A DNA stretch of 64,000 bases, from positions 39,022 to 103,021 of the forward strand of contig CAJUHS010000011.1 in assembly GCA_910586535.1 (NCBI GenBank), read 5' to 3'. Position numbers and translations under genes: made by a program. Position 1 is the first letter of the stretch; the number at the start of each line of letters is the position of its first letter. Shown here in pieces: positions 45,586 to 54,548 of this stretch. The notes under the pieces are model-generated. The model worked only from the letters and a program-made list of their open reading frames with translations, was not told the origin of the DNA and made no database searches. This DNA comes from an uncultured Oscillospiraceae bacterium (GTDB taxonomy: Bacteria; Bacillota; Clostridia; Oscillospirales; Ruminococcaceae).

Positions 45586-45765
45586 CTACTTTTTTGAAAC
45601 GCTTTCATTTATTTGTTCTATAACCATATCCAAAGCGATATTTGCTTCGTCTATCTGCTGCGGGGTCATATGATTGAACACATAATCGTGCGTAAAGTTT
45701 CCTATATCGGAAAATATAAGCCGCCACGCGCCCCAGTTATTCAGAACCCTTTGTGTTAGCTGACT
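45586..45765 (-). CDS. Frame-shifted extension of the tail assembly chaperone
   Basis: A 59-codon stretch in the +1 (or -2) frame relative to the chaperone at 45737, open through their overlap and ending just before the tape-measure ribosome site (…LNNWGAWRLIFSDIGNF…MTPQQIDEANIALDMVIEQ). No ATG/GTG/TTG with a ribosome site begins it. This matches the gpG/gpGT layout in which a minority of ribosomes shift frame to make a longer chaperone. Confidence 0.6.
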   Translation of the reverse strand, partial: SQLTQRVLNNWGAWRLIFSDIGNFTHDYVFNHMTPQQIDEANIALDMVIEQINESVSKK

Positions 45766-46051
45766 TTTGCTTTTCCTGTTTGTCTCGAAAGTTGCCCTCC
45801 ATTACGTTGCGGGCAAATCCAATGACAGCGTTCAGGTCGTCCATGTTGTCGAAATCGTCCGCTGTAAGTCCTTTAGGCTCGACGATGACGTTTTCAAGCA
45901 AGTATTTTGTATGCTTAACAACGCTTGCCGTGCTTGTACCGTCAATATAGCCGCTATCCGCAGCCTCCAAAGCCGCCGAAATGCCGTTAAACTGCGCCGT
46001 ATACTCCACGCCGCCGATTTTCTTTTTTACTGTGTAGGGTTTTGTTGCCAT
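45737..46051 (-). CDS. Tail assembly chaperone (XkdN-like)
   Basis: Protein of 104 residues in the position of gpG/XkdN, between tail tube and tape measure. TTAGGAGG lies before its ATG. It binds the tape measure during tail assembly; the family match is by position and size. Confidence 0.75.
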   Translation of the reverse strand: MATKPYTVKKKIGGVEYTAQFNGISAALEAADSGYIDGTSTASVVKHTKYLLENVIVEPKGLTADDFDNMDDLNAVIGFARNVMEGNFRDKQEKQKSANTKGSE

Positions 46052-46107
46052 AATGTATTCCTCCTAAAAATATAAGGGGCTGAAAAACGCCCCTTTGAAA
46101 ACGAATT

Positions 46108-46512
46108 TTAATCAGATGTAACGTCGTAGTCAAAAACCTTGAACACGAACTCCATATCCTTTGCTTCCTTGCCGCGATCTACCTCGGCAAAGGTGATAAG
46201 ATTTGCCATTGTGCCGCCGAACCGTTCTCTGAGAGACTTATTTATGCACCACAGCGGGAATGCCTCCTGCCGCTTTGCAAGGCTCATAAGATAAGGCTTT
46301 TGCGGACTTGTAGCCTGTACAACGATCGTTACCGAACCAAGCGAATTGTTAATGACATTCTTTATAACGTCGCCCTGTGCGCCAACTGAGGGACTGAAAA
46401 AATCTTCGTCCTTTGAACCTTTTATCATGTCCTCGCCCAAGCCCGTTATATACACGCTGTCAACAACGATAGTACAGTCGTTTGCGTCATACCTTGTAAC
46501 ATTTACCGACAT
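46108..46512 (-). CDS. Tail tube protein (XkdM-like, DUF3277)
   Basis: Protein of 134 residues; the opening with a central TxxD…VYITGLGEDMIKGSKDEDFFSP and the NNSLGSVTIVVQATSPQ segment match DUF3277-type tail tubes. It makes the inner tube. TAAGGAGG precedes the ATG. Confidence 0.85.
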   Translation of the reverse strand: MSVNVTRYDANDCTIVVDSVYITGLGEDMIKGSKDEDFFSPSVGAQGDVIKNVINNSLGSVTIVVQATSPQKPYLMSLAKRQEAFPLWCINKSLRERFGGTMANLITFAEVDRGKEAKDMEFVFKVFDYDVTSD

Positions 46513-46526
46513 TGTTTGAAACCTCC

Positions 46527-47531
46527 TTACAGCGTAATCTCGCCCGTAATTTCAACGTAATGAACAGCCCCCGCAAGAGCAAACGTAAATTGTCCGCCGA
46601 TATATTTTCTTGTCGAACGCTGTTCCTCCGTGGTATCTTCACGCAGCGCGAAATCGACGGTAAAATCTGGGGAACCGTCGGCGGTAGTGGCAATTATGCC
46701 GTTGTTAAACGCTCCTTGCAGCACGTCAACAACAACGCTTTCAAGCAGCGCAATACCATTATTGGTGTAGGGTATTTTAAGATTGGCGTTAAGCTGCTTT
46801 TGCACGCGGCACGTAATTTGCTGTATCACATAATCCTCGCTGTCAACAATATCTATGTATTCGCCGCCAAGCGTGATACCCTCGGAGGTAACATTGTCCC
46901 CCGCCTTTGTCACAAAGGTAATGCCGCCTTTTTTGTGAATCTTTGCAATTTCGTCATCGGACAAGTCCTGCGTGGTGATTCCTTTAAGAATTATGTCGTG
47001 ATATGTAAACGAACCCGCTTTAAGTCCTGCGGTCGCTCCCACCAATGCCGCCTCGGGATTTGGATACTTCTTATCCGAGCAGTACAGCATAACTGTCCGC
47101 TTAACGTTTTCGCGGTCAAATTCGGTTGTGTCGTCTGCCGGGACGCTTGCAAAATACATCTTGTCGTCCGTCTTTTCAATAGCCGCGATTATTTCGGCTG
47201 TTTCGTCCGACGCGCCAATGCAAATGAGCTGCCTCCAGTTACGTGACAAATTGCCTTTCGCTTCCAGCCACTCTACTACCGTTGATGTAGTTTCGCAGAT
47301 AGCGATATGCTTAGGCTTGTTATCCTGCATAAAAATAAGTTCAGCCGCCTTGTACATATCGCTGTCCTTATCGTATGCCGCTTTTATGTCGTCAAAGGTC
47401 ACGCCGTCCATATATTCCTGAAGCTTTCCGTCTGACGGAGCAGAAGCAAGCTTAACCAGAATAAGAGGTATTCCAAGTCCGACATACCCTATCGGTTTTG
47501 CCAGATCAATTTTTACCTTGACATCATTCAT
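46527..47531 (-). CDS. Tail sheath protein (DUF3383)
   Basis: Protein of 334 residues that matches the shorter DUF3383-type contractile sheaths: an IGYVGLGIPLILVKLASAP opening, a mixed middle and a C-terminal EEQRSTRKYIGGQFTFALAGAVHYVEITGEI segment typical of subunit linking. Directly upstream of the tube gene. Its presence shows a contractile tail. Confidence 0.88.
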   Translation of the reverse strand: MNDVKVKIDLAKPIGYVGLGIPLILVKLASAPSDGKLQEYMDGVTFDDIKAAYDKDSDMYKAAELIFMQDNKPKHIAICETTSTVVEWLEAKGNLSRNWRQLICIGASDETAEIIAAIEKTDDKMYFASVPADDTTEFDRENVKRTVMLYCSDKKYPNPEAALVGATAGLKAGSFTYHDIILKGITTQDLSDDEIAKIHKKGGITFVTKAGDNVTSEGITLGGEYIDIVDSEDYVIQQITCRVQKQLNANLKIPYTNNGIALLESVVVDVLQGAFNNGIIATTADGSPDFTVDFALREDTTEEQRSTRKYIGGQFTFALAGAVHYVEITGEITL

Positions 47532-47544
47532 CTGATTTCCTCCT

Positions 47545-48021
47545 TTATTTTTTCGTAATTTCTGCGGTTTTTATTTCTCCAACGTACTCGATCGGATTTT
47601 CTATTTCGTCATACAGCCAAAAAACAATGTCAAACCCCTTTTTGTATTCGTACTCTATCGTAAGAATACTGTCACGGCTTGTAACGCTTGTTACGGACTG
47701 AACGATTATATGATTGTCCGATAAATACGCCCTGCCGATATGGTCTAACCAATCGTGGGCTTTCGACGCAAGTCTCAAAGCCTCGCTTTCATCGTCCGAC
47801 TGGACGGTAATACTCCATGTTTGGGTGACGGGCTTTCGGTCTACGCCGTCGCTGTATTCGCCGTATGTGCCGTTATTCTCGCCTGTCACAGTCGTAACGT
47901 TATATGACAGATACGGATATTTCGGCGGTTCTGCGTTCTGATTGCCCCTGATAACGGGTATTTGCAAGAATTTTTTCAGTCCCTTAACGACGTTGAGCCG
48001 AAGATTTTCATTGTCTATCAT
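47545..48021 (-). CDS. Neck/tail terminator protein
   Basis: Protein of 158 residues with NENLRLNVVKGLKKFLQIPVIRG near the N-terminus and WSITVQSDDESEALRLASKAHDWLDHIG, as in LIC_12616/neck terminator proteins. Overlaps the preceding gene by four bases. Confidence 0.75.
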   Translation of the reverse strand: MIDNENLRLNVVKGLKKFLQIPVIRGNQNAEPPKYPYLSYNVTTVTGENNGTYGEYSDGVDRKPVTQTWSITVQSDDESEALRLASKAHDWLDHIGRAYLSDNHIIVQSVTSVTSRDSILTIEYEYKKGFDIVFWLYDEIENPIEYVGEIKTAEITKK

Positions 48022-48389
48022 TGTTCCGCACCCGCCTCGCCAAACGCGCTGACGTATTTAAGAACGTATGAATAAAAGCCCGTAAAATCGGCGTTGTCCG
48101 TTTCGGCTTCAACGTTGTACTTTTCGCCCTTGAAAATAACCGAAACGCTTTTCCAACAGCTTTCAAAGGGTGTGAGCATAAACAAATGCTTATCTTTAGC
48201 GGTAAGCGTTCCATCACTTCGGAAAATTTTGCTTTCCTTAAAGCCGATTATCGCGCCTGTCATTGGTATTTCGCGGGTCTCGCCCTTTACCCATTCGCCG
48301 CTGTCGTCATATTTTCCCTCGGAGCTGACAATTGCGGTAAATTCACAGCTGTACTTTTCAATAAGTCCTTCAAAGTTAAAATACTGCAT
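48018..48389 (-). CDS. Neck/head-tail connector protein, 123 residues
   Basis: The start is ATG 48389, overlapping the stop of the preceding gene (TAATG) behind GGAGG. Mostly beta (…MTGAIIGFKESKIFRSDGTLTAKDKHLFML…). Position and size match the Gp9/YqbG-H-like neck proteins. No firm family. Confidence 0.6.
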   Translation of the reverse strand: MQYFNFEGLIEKYSCEFTAIVSSEGKYDDSGEWVKGETREIPMTGAIIGFKESKIFRSDGTLTAKDKHLFMLTPFESCWKSVSVIFKGEKYNVEAETDNADFTGFYSYVLKYVSAFGEAGAEQ

Positions 48390-48988
48390 TAGTCCGTCCT
48401 CCATGATATGCTTTCAATCATTTCTCCCGTATCCACAAGCGGATTGCTCGACCCTTTTGCAAGGATCGTCGCATTGCTGTTAGGCGGAGTTTTCAAATCG
48501 CGGGCATACTTTTTTATTTTAGTCGCCAGCATTCGCCCCGCCATATCATAGAACTGCTGTTCACTCATTTCTCCGCTTATTACTTGACCTAACGCCATTT
48601 CAACCTTTTTCAAGACCTCATCGGCGTATTTGTCGTGTCCCGCCCTCAAAAAGGAACGTTCGGGGATTTTTACCGAGGCTGTAAGCCAGTAGTAAAATTC
48701 AAGACTGTTCCCCTCGCCTTTCGCAAGAAACTTTTCGCCGCTTGCCGCTGTAAATACAAAAAGATCGGAAAAGCTTCCCGCTTTCTTTCCTACAGCGTCG
48801 GGGTGGATAGGCACGGTCAGGTATTTTGAACGTTTTGCTGTAATGGTACAGCCGTACTCATGTATGCCCGCAAGCCAAGCATGGTTACTGTCAAAAACTC
48901 CGACCTTAACCGTTTTGCCGTTCAGCCTTTCGGCGTTTGCTGCCATTTCGGGCAGCTTGTCAAATGTGGTGTTCCACTTTACACCCAT
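48389..48988 (-). CDS. HK97 gp10-like tail completion protein
   Basis: Protein of 199 residues. WLAGIHEYG and KIPERSFLRAGHDKYADEVLKKV are the hallmark of HK97 gp10-like connector/tail-completion proteins. The start at 48988 follows GAGGTGG; the frame opens at 49060 without a ribosome site. Confidence 0.8.
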   Translation of the reverse strand: MGVKWNTTFDKLPEMAANAERLNGKTVKVGVFDSNHAWLAGIHEYGCTITAKRSKYLTVPIHPDAVGKKAGSFSDLFVFTAASGEKFLAKGEGNSLEFYYWLTASVKIPERSFLRAGHDKYADEVLKKVEMALGQVISGEMSEQQFYDMAGRMLATKIKKYARDLKTPPNSNATILAKGSSNPLVDTGEMIESISWRTD

Positions 48989-48989
48989 G

Positions 48990-49334
48990 CTACCACCTCT
49001 TATGAGCGGTAACAAACCGAACCCTTGATTTAAGCCATTTGCCGAGCAGCTCCTCTGCATACTGCCAAATTAGCGTCCCCTTATCGGTACTGCTGAAGGA
49101 CTGGCTAAGTCCCTCCGCGCTTTCGGACTGCACTCCCGCTCTCGTTGACATTATATCAATAAAACGCACTATAAAAAGCCTTACGCTTGCGGGTAAGGCT
49201 TCCAACGCGTCCATATCGACAGTAAGCGTTGTGTTTTCCGCTATCCATTCAAACGCGCTCTCAGCTTTCAGCAAATTGCCGTCAGTCAGCGGTACGCCCA
49301 GCTTTAGGCTTTCCGCTTGTTCTCTTGTCAGCAT
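48990..49334 (-). CDS. Head-tail connector protein, 114 residues
   Basis: Begins MLTREQAESLKLG at 49334 behind AGGAAAGA. Helical, with a conserved-looking C-terminal KSRVRFVT. Location between capsid and gp10-like genes fits the gp6/YqbF-like adaptor. Confidence 0.65.
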   Translation of the reverse strand: MLTREQAESLKLGVPLTDGNLLKAESAFEWIAENTTLTVDMDALEALPASVRLFIVRFIDIMSTRAGVQSESAEGLSQSFSSTDKGTLIWQYAEELLGKWLKSRVRFVTAHKRW

Positions 49335-49482
49335 TTTTCTTTCCTGCCTTTTCTTTTGGCGAGGCGGGGCTTTCTGCCTGTTCACCCGTCGTTGTGGATT
49401 TGGCTTTTTTTGCCTGTTCGGCGATCTCGGCGGCTTTTTTCGCCGCTGACCGTTTTCGTCTTATCCAAAAACTGCAAGACAT
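49282..49482 (-). CDS. Lysine/alanine-rich small protein, 66 residues
   Basis: Start at ATG 49482 behind GGAGG. Starts MSCSFWIRRKRS, then a charged repeat-like KKAAEIAEQAKKAKS… and a Pro/Lys-rich tail. Its end overlaps the next gene by 53 bases in another frame. Similar small basic proteins follow capsid genes in PBSX-like phages; role unknown. Confidence 0.6.
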   Translation of the reverse strand: MSCSFWIRRKRSAAKKAAEIAEQAKKAKSTTTGEQAESPASPKEKAGKKNADKRTSGKPKAGRTAD

Positions 49483-49505
49483 TGAAATTACCTCCGTTTG
49501 GTATT

Positions 49506-50651
49506 TTAACCGAGCTTGTGACGCAGGCAGGCAATGGGAACCTTTTTGTGGTCTGTAATCAGCTTCCAGTTTGCACACGCGGCAAGGTCTATGTTAGCGG
49601 GATACATATTTGTTGCTTTTGTATACTTACCTTCGCTTACCCATGACAAACCGCGCGGGTGTATGATCTGACACCAACGGTTTATAAGATAATTCTTCGC
49701 GCCGAGCTTGTCCCTGTCGGTTTCGGTACCGACAAAGCCCTGCGGCGAACCGTCCTGCCTGATAAACGCGCCGCTGCCCAAGAAATACGTGTCATATACA
49801 GCTGTACCCGCCTTTGTCATCTCGTAGTAATTGCCGATATTTTCATCAGCAGGAACTTGAACCGCCGTATATGTTCCGTCGCTTTCAAGCACGTAGTATG
49901 TTTTTCCCGCTGTAACCGCCGTATCGGCAGTTTTGGCATATGTACCGTCTATCTTCACGGGCATACTGTCGTCAATGGTAATTCTGTAGCCGAGATAAGT
50001 CTGGATTTCGACTGTATCGCCCGCGGGGTTAAATACGGGCGTTCTTGCGATCATATCATTTTTCTGCAAGTACGTATATGTCGCGGAGTGCATAAACACC
50101 ATACCAAGCGCGCCGTAATGGTCGCCCAAAAGCTGTTTAGTATCAAGTGTCGCGGTCTGTGAAATGTTCGCCGCTGTTCCCGTTCCACCCGATACGTCGT
50201 TCACATGACATTTAAGCGCGCCGTTTGTCGGGTCGAGAATACCTTTAAGAATAGAAAGGTAAATCTTCTGTTCCCTTGTGTTTCTCCAGTCTGCCATAAG
50301 CTGCGCGATCGCCCCCATAGGATCGGACCCGCCGAGAACGCGCGAAAGGTCTGTATCTCCCCACGCTTTTTGTCTTATCAAAAGCGTTGCGCGGAAATCC
50401 TTTGTTGTTACGCCTCCGATAGATACATCATCTTCACCGAAAACGTCTTCCTCTCCCTCCAGCGGGTTGTACATAGGAACCTGAATAAAACGTCCTCCCT
50501 GCGGTGTGCCGTTTATCAGTGCCGCGACTGTAGCGTCGGGGGCGGCAATGCCCGAATTAACAAAAGTATTCAATTCCGTTGTACGGTCAATAACATACTG
50601 TGAAAACTTTTCGGGTACGATCTGCATATTCGCAATTGTAGTAATTGGCAT
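49506..50651 (-). CDS. Major capsid protein
   Basis: Protein of 381 residues with an HK97-fold coat pattern: ADWRNTREQKIYLSILKGIL, LLGDHYGALGMVFMHSATYTYLQKNDMI, and C-terminal HPRGLSWVSE. A beta-rich insertion near residues 240-275 (AGKTYYVLESDGTYTAVQV) may be a surface-displayed domain. ACAGGAGG precedes the ATG. Confidence 0.88.
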   Translation of the reverse strand: MPITTIANMQIVPEKFSQYVIDRTTELNTFVNSGIAAPDATVAALINGTPQGGRFIQVPMYNPLEGEEDVFGEDDVSIGGVTTKDFRATLLIRQKAWGDTDLSRVLGGSDPMGAIAQLMADWRNTREQKIYLSILKGILDPTNGALKCHVNDVSGGTGTAANISQTATLDTKQLLGDHYGALGMVFMHSATYTYLQKNDMIARTPVFNPAGDTVEIQTYLGYRITIDDSMPVKIDGTYAKTADTAVTAGKTYYVLESDGTYTAVQVPADENIGNYYEMTKAGTAVYDTYFLGSGAFIRQDGSPQGFVGTETDRDKLGAKNYLINRWCQIIHPRGLSWVSEGKYTKATNMYPANIDLAACANWKLITDHKKVPIACLRHKLG

Positions 50652-50665
50652 TATAATTCCTCCTG

Positions 50666-50992
50666 TTAAATTATTTTTAAGTCCTCAAAGACTTTCTTGA
50701 TTTTCGGGAACTGACTTGCTATCCAGTCAACCATTTCCTCATTTCTCGCCCACGGTGAACTCTCCGCAAGACCGCTTTCAAACAAAAAGGCGTGAATTAA
50801 CTCATGCCTTGTAACTTTGTTCTGATATTCTTTCAGATTGAGTTTTGAGTGGTCGTCGGGCTTCATTTCGTCAACGACTATCGTTTTTGTAGTTTCGTCG
50901 CAATAGCCGTCCATATCTTTCAAGTATGGATCCGTGTCGGTATTGGCTATCCTGATTTCGTATTCGGTTCCCAGTACATTTGCTTTCATCAC
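50666..50992 (-). CDS. HExxH-motif protein between scaffold and capsid
   Basis: Protein of 108 residues with HELIHAFLFESG and a downstream …RNEEMVDWIA glutamate: the zinc-peptidase pattern HExxH…E. It overlaps the scaffold gene by four bases. It may be a morphogenetic or host-directed protease; the role is inferred. Confidence 0.6.
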   Translation of the reverse strand: MMKANVLGTEYEIRIANTDTDPYLKDMDGYCDETTKTIVVDEMKPDDHSKLNLKEYQNKVTRHELIHAFLFESGLAESSPWARNEEMVDWIASQFPKIKKVFEDLKII

Positions 50993-51681
50993 TTTACCCC
51001 CGCCGCCGTTTTAAGCTGTGCCGCAAGCTCGGGATTTGTGCTTTCAAGCTTCATCTGCTCCGTAAGGTTAAACTGCTCTTTTGTGTACGGATTTACGCCG
51101 TTGTTGAGCGTCTCGCCCTTTTGGGGAGTATATCCCGCTTCCTTGAAGCGTTTATTGACTTCGGCTGTAACCGCCTTGTCGAAAAGCTCCTTAAACGCCT
51201 TGACCTTGGACTTAATTTCCGTTTCGTCCGCGCCAATGACAAAGTCCACAAGAGAAAGAGCCGTGTCGCTGCCGTCGTCAAGACCCGCCTCTTTTATCGC
51301 CTTTATAGCGAAAAGACGGTTTTCCTTGTCGGTAATAGCCTGTTCGCGTTCGGCAATTTCCTTTTCCTTGTTTTCAATTTCAAGCTTTTTAAGCTCCTCG
51401 TCGGTAAGCTTATCCTGCTGCAAGCGGTCAAGCTTTTTCTTGTATTCAGCCGTTTTCCTGCGTTCCTCTGCCATTTGCTTATCGACCCGCGCCTGAATGA
51501 TTTTATCAAGCTTGTCGTAATCAATAGGTTCCTTGGACGGTTCGCTGTCGTCGGGCTTCGGTTCGGGGTCTTTGGGCGGTTCTGTTGGTTCGGGTTCTTT
51601 TACGGTCTTTACCAGTTCGTCAAATTCTGCCTGTGTGATCTGTCCCGCCGCTAAAAGCTGTTTGAGTTTTTCAAGCGTCAT
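50989..51681 (-). CDS. Capsid scaffold protein (DUF4355)
   Basis: Protein of 230 residues: N-terminal LEKLKQLLAAGQITQAEFDELV, a Pro/Glu-rich linker, a long coiled coil (about 65-125) and a C-terminal capsid-binding region. Typical DUF4355/gp scaffold which guides capsid assembly and is then removed. Located directly upstream of the HExxH protein and capsid. Confidence 0.85.
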   Translation of the reverse strand: MTLEKLKQLLAAGQITQAEFDELVKTVKEPEPTEPPKDPEPKPDDSEPSKEPIDYDKLDKIIQARVDKQMAEERRKTAEYKKKLDRLQQDKLTDEELKKLEIENKEKEIAEREQAITDKENRLFAIKAIKEAGLDDGSDTALSLVDFVIGADETEIKSKVKAFKELFDKAVTAEVNKRFKEAGYTPQKGETLNNGVNPYTKEQFNLTEQMKLESTNPELAAQLKTAAGVK

Positions 51682-51822
51682 GCTGCTGCCTCCTCACAAA
51701 ATATAAAAATCCGTATAGAATTTTTTCGCTCTCCGTATAGAAAAGCAATTTCTGTATACAAAAAAAGACAAACCCTATAGATTTGCCTTTAAATGCCATT
51801 ATTAGTTTTTACTCTTAATAAA

Positions 51823-51853
51823 AATAGCGTTCACCCTTTCGGATAAACGCTAT
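51823..51853. terminator. Hairpin between head morphogenesis and scaffold genes
   Basis: ATAGCGTT and AACGCTAT pair perfectly with a 14-base loop in the 255-base gap 51682-51936, which otherwise holds no gene. May terminate or process the leftward transcript and hence separate packaging from capsid genes. Confidence 0.5.
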
Positions 51854-51936
51854 CACTCATAATTATTTCATTATAATTATATCATTACAAAACAACTTTT
51901 TCCATTGACATTATGCACAAAGTATATTGCTGTTTA

Positions 51937-52926
51937 TTATGTCAAAGTAATAATATGTCCGTTATCTTTCGCCGATATGAAATTCTCCTGCCTATTCGGC
52001 AAAGCCTCCCATTCCGCAAGCGTCAGCAAATCGTATTCGAGAAAGCAGCGGCAGCGGCAGTCGTTACGCGCCGTACCGCTCATTCCCGGGCAAGGGGCAT
52101 ATACATTAGGCTCTAATTTGAATTTATCGCCTACAATTATTGTAACGCCCTCCATTTTCTTGTGGTCTGCCTTGCCGCTTACTTTGGTTTTCCAACCCGT
52201 TTTAGTGTGATAGCGGTGCTGCGGTCTGACACGTTCGTCCTCCATTGTACGCCACGTTGCGGTATGTACAAGTCCGCTGCCCGATAATGCTTTCTGCGTT
52301 TCCAATGCGCCGTCCATTAAACCCGCCTCAATGTTTCTGTGGGTTTCGGTACGCACCACATTATTTGCCTTGCCATAGCTGAAATCAAGCCTATCAACAA
52401 GCCTGCGTGACATTGTATCGTATCTTTCGCCGTTCATCAGACCTATGCTTACCGTCTGCTTTATTTCGTACACAATTTCCTTGCGGTTCTTTTCAAGAAG
52501 CGCGGGCAATGTCAGCTTTTCGATATTATTGGAAATTGCCGACTTCATTACCTCGGGACGCACGTTCAGCGCCGACAAGTCATAAGCCCTGTTTACCGCC
52601 TCGACCATACCGATATAGCATTCCTCGTACACCGTGTCTATAAGCTTCTGTATCTCCTTTGAAACGTCGGGAAGGTACTCATTGCAGTTTTTGTCTATCT
52701 CACTAAGGAACCACGCCAACTTTGCGCTTCTTTGCAGATCCGAAACCGTCAACATTCCGTTTCCGTCGGAATATTTTGTGTACGTTTCGGCAACAAAAGC
52801 TGTAAGCTCCTTTAAAAGCTGCTTGTATATGGATCTTATCTTCTTTTCTGTCAACACCTCGCGGCTTTCCTCTATACGTCGTATCTCGTGCAACAGGTCG
52901 TTTAATGATGTTGAAGTTTTCGGCAT
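51937..52926 (-). CDS. Phage head morphogenesis protein (SPP1 gp7-like)
   Basis: Protein of 329 residues; the C-terminal half shows the gp7/Mu F-like pattern NNVVRTETHRNIEAGLMDG, TATWRTMEDERVRPQHR, and CPGMSGTARNDCRCRC. It binds portal and capsid during head assembly. Directly downstream of the portal gene. Confidence 0.85.
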   Translation of the reverse strand: MPKTSTSLNDLLHEIRRIEESREVLTEKKIRSIYKQLLKELTAFVAETYTKYSDGNGMLTVSDLQRSAKLAWFLSEIDKNCNEYLPDVSKEIQKLIDTVYEECYIGMVEAVNRAYDLSALNVRPEVMKSAISNNIEKLTLPALLEKNRKEIVYEIKQTVSIGLMNGERYDTMSRRLVDRLDFSYGKANNVVRTETHRNIEAGLMDGALETQKALSGSGLVHTATWRTMEDERVRPQHRYHTKTGWKTKVSGKADHKKMEGVTIIVGDKFKLEPNVYAPCPGMSGTARNDCRCRCFLEYDLLTLAEWEALPNRQENFISAKDNGHIITLT

Positions 52927-52940
52927 TTCTGTATCACCCT

Positions 52941-54404
52941 TTAGATTTTATTGTCCTGTTCTGTTTCCTTTGTACTCTCCTGCCGCTCCACCTCGGTATC
53001 TTCATCTTCGGGCAAATCCTTTGTAAGAGAGGGCACCTCGTTTTTTTCGTCTTCTATAAGCTGCATAATGTACTCTACGTCGTCCACAAACGACAATTGA
53101 GAGTATGCAACAATTTTCGGCAAGCCCGCGGCAATAAGAGCCTGAACAATTTGCGCCTCGCTTGCCAAATCCTGCGGAAAATTGCGCTTAAAGTCCATAG
53201 TAATTTGAAGCGGGTCAACCTTAATACCCTTTTTAGCCCACGCAGAGGAAAGGAGTTTCCACATATACTGTGCGGCATTCATCATCTGCGCCTGATACAT
53301 ACCGCACTTTGTTTCAAGTCCATGCAGCTTGAATTTTAATGATATTCCCGACGCGCTCCCGAAGCTTTCATCATTCAGATTAGGCGTTTTTGAAAAGCGA
53401 TAGATGTTATTCTCTAAACGCGTTAAATGATGTTCCGTAAACGCGTCGTTAATATTCTTGGTAAGAAAATACGCCCTGCCCTGCTGCGTACCGCCCGCGG
53501 GGAAAACAAACGCGCCGTTCTTTTGTCCTTTTCTTATGGTATCGTCGTCTATTTTCAGTCCCTCGAAAATCAGATAGGAGTGTACAAAAGCTTCGATTTC
53601 GTTTGAGTTGTCGGAAAGTCCCTTGTCGTAATCGTCAATAAGAGCAAGTACCTTTTCAGCGTCGCCCAGAGCCTCGCTGTTGTTCAATATCCCTTGCAAA
53701 GGGCAATAATCGAACAAATGGGGTTTTACCTCCGTTTCGGCAAGGTCATATAACGACGTACCTTGCCAAATGTGAATGTTTTTACTGTCGTAAAAGTTTG
53801 CCGTCCAAACCGTACCGCCGTTAATACCCTTTGTTTCGTAATATCTGACTGCAAATTCAGGCTCTGATATGTTTGTGTTCGACAAAACTATCGTTTCATA
53901 ACCATGTACCGGCATTACTCTTTCGTTGCCGTCCGTATCAATATAAAAAAGTCTGCCCGAGTATCCGTAAATACTGGCAAACTTTGTTGTTTCCATATCA
54001 ATGCCGTACATATTATTGCGGGTCGTAAAATCAGTTACCGCCTTTGCCGCCAATTCAACGGCATTTTCACCGCCCGTTGTTTCCTCAGCTTCCTTTCCCT
54101 TGCTGTAGCTGTATGCAATAGGCTTTCCCGCAAAGTATCCCGTCTTGAAGTCAACGATCTCACCGAAAAAGTCGTTATTTATCTTATTATTGATATCGTC
54201 GTCCTCATAACGCGGCTGTCTGCCAAATACAGGTACGCTTTCTTTTAAGGTCATATACCTCTCATAAAGGTTTCTGTTATAAACAGCATTGGCTTTGTGC
54301 TTTGCAATGATTTTCTGCAACAAGTCTTTGGTTATGTCGCTTTTGCGTATCTCCTCCAGCTCCGCCGAAAATTCGGGGAGCAGCTCCATTTTAGTTCTTG
54401 ACAT
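52941..54404 (-). CDS. Portal protein (SPP1 gp6-like)
   Basis: Protein of 487 residues with the usual …NAVYNRNLYERYMTLKE…, DFKTGYFAGKPIAYSY, FDYCPLQGILNNSEALGDAEKVLALIDDYDKGLSDNSNEIE segments. It forms the DNA channel of the head. AGGAGAA precedes the ATG. Confidence 0.92.
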   Translation of the reverse strand: MSRTKMELLPEFSAELEEIRKSDITKDLLQKIIAKHKANAVYNRNLYERYMTLKESVPVFGRQPRYEDDDINNKINNDFFGEIVDFKTGYFAGKPIAYSYSKGKEAEETTGGENAVELAAKAVTDFTTRNNMYGIDMETTKFASIYGYSGRLFYIDTDGNERVMPVHGYETIVLSNTNISEPEFAVRYYETKGINGGTVWTANFYDSKNIHIWQGTSLYDLAETEVKPHLFDYCPLQGILNNSEALGDAEKVLALIDDYDKGLSDNSNEIEAFVHSYLIFEGLKIDDDTIRKGQKNGAFVFPAGGTQQGRAYFLTKNINDAFTEHHLTRLENNIYRFSKTPNLNDESFGSASGISLKFKLHGLETKCGMYQAQMMNAAQYMWKLLSSAWAKKGIKVDPLQITMDFKRNFPQDLASEAQIVQALIAAGLPKIVAYSQLSFVDDVEYIMQLIEDEKNEVPSLTKDLPEDEDTEVERQESTKETEQDNKI

Positions 54405-54407
54405 AAG

Positions 54408-54548
54408 TTATGTTCTCCTTTTCCGTTTCTTTTGCTTGCGGTTCGTCAGCTTCTTATCAAAGAATATTCTGCCGTCATATGTACGGGTCAAACCGCACTT
54501 TCGGCAAACTGAAACATCATTTATCTTTACAAAATCATGATTACACAT
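54408..54548 (-). CDS. Small zinc-ribbon protein, 46 residues
   Basis: Start at ATG 54548, overlapping the terminase stop (TAATG) behind GGAGG. MCNHDFVKINDVSVCRKCGL carries C-x-H and CxxC, a minimal zinc ribbon, followed by a basic tail. Small zinc-ribbon genes between terminase and portal are seen in other phages; role unknown. Confidence 0.65.
   Translation of the reverse strand: MCNHDFVKINDVSVCRKCGLTRTYDGRIFFDKKLTNRKQKKRKRRT

Noticed and set aside
46512..47246. Rightward 244-codon frame opposite the tail sheath
   Set aside because: Antisense to a recognisable sheath protein and without domain or ribosome site.
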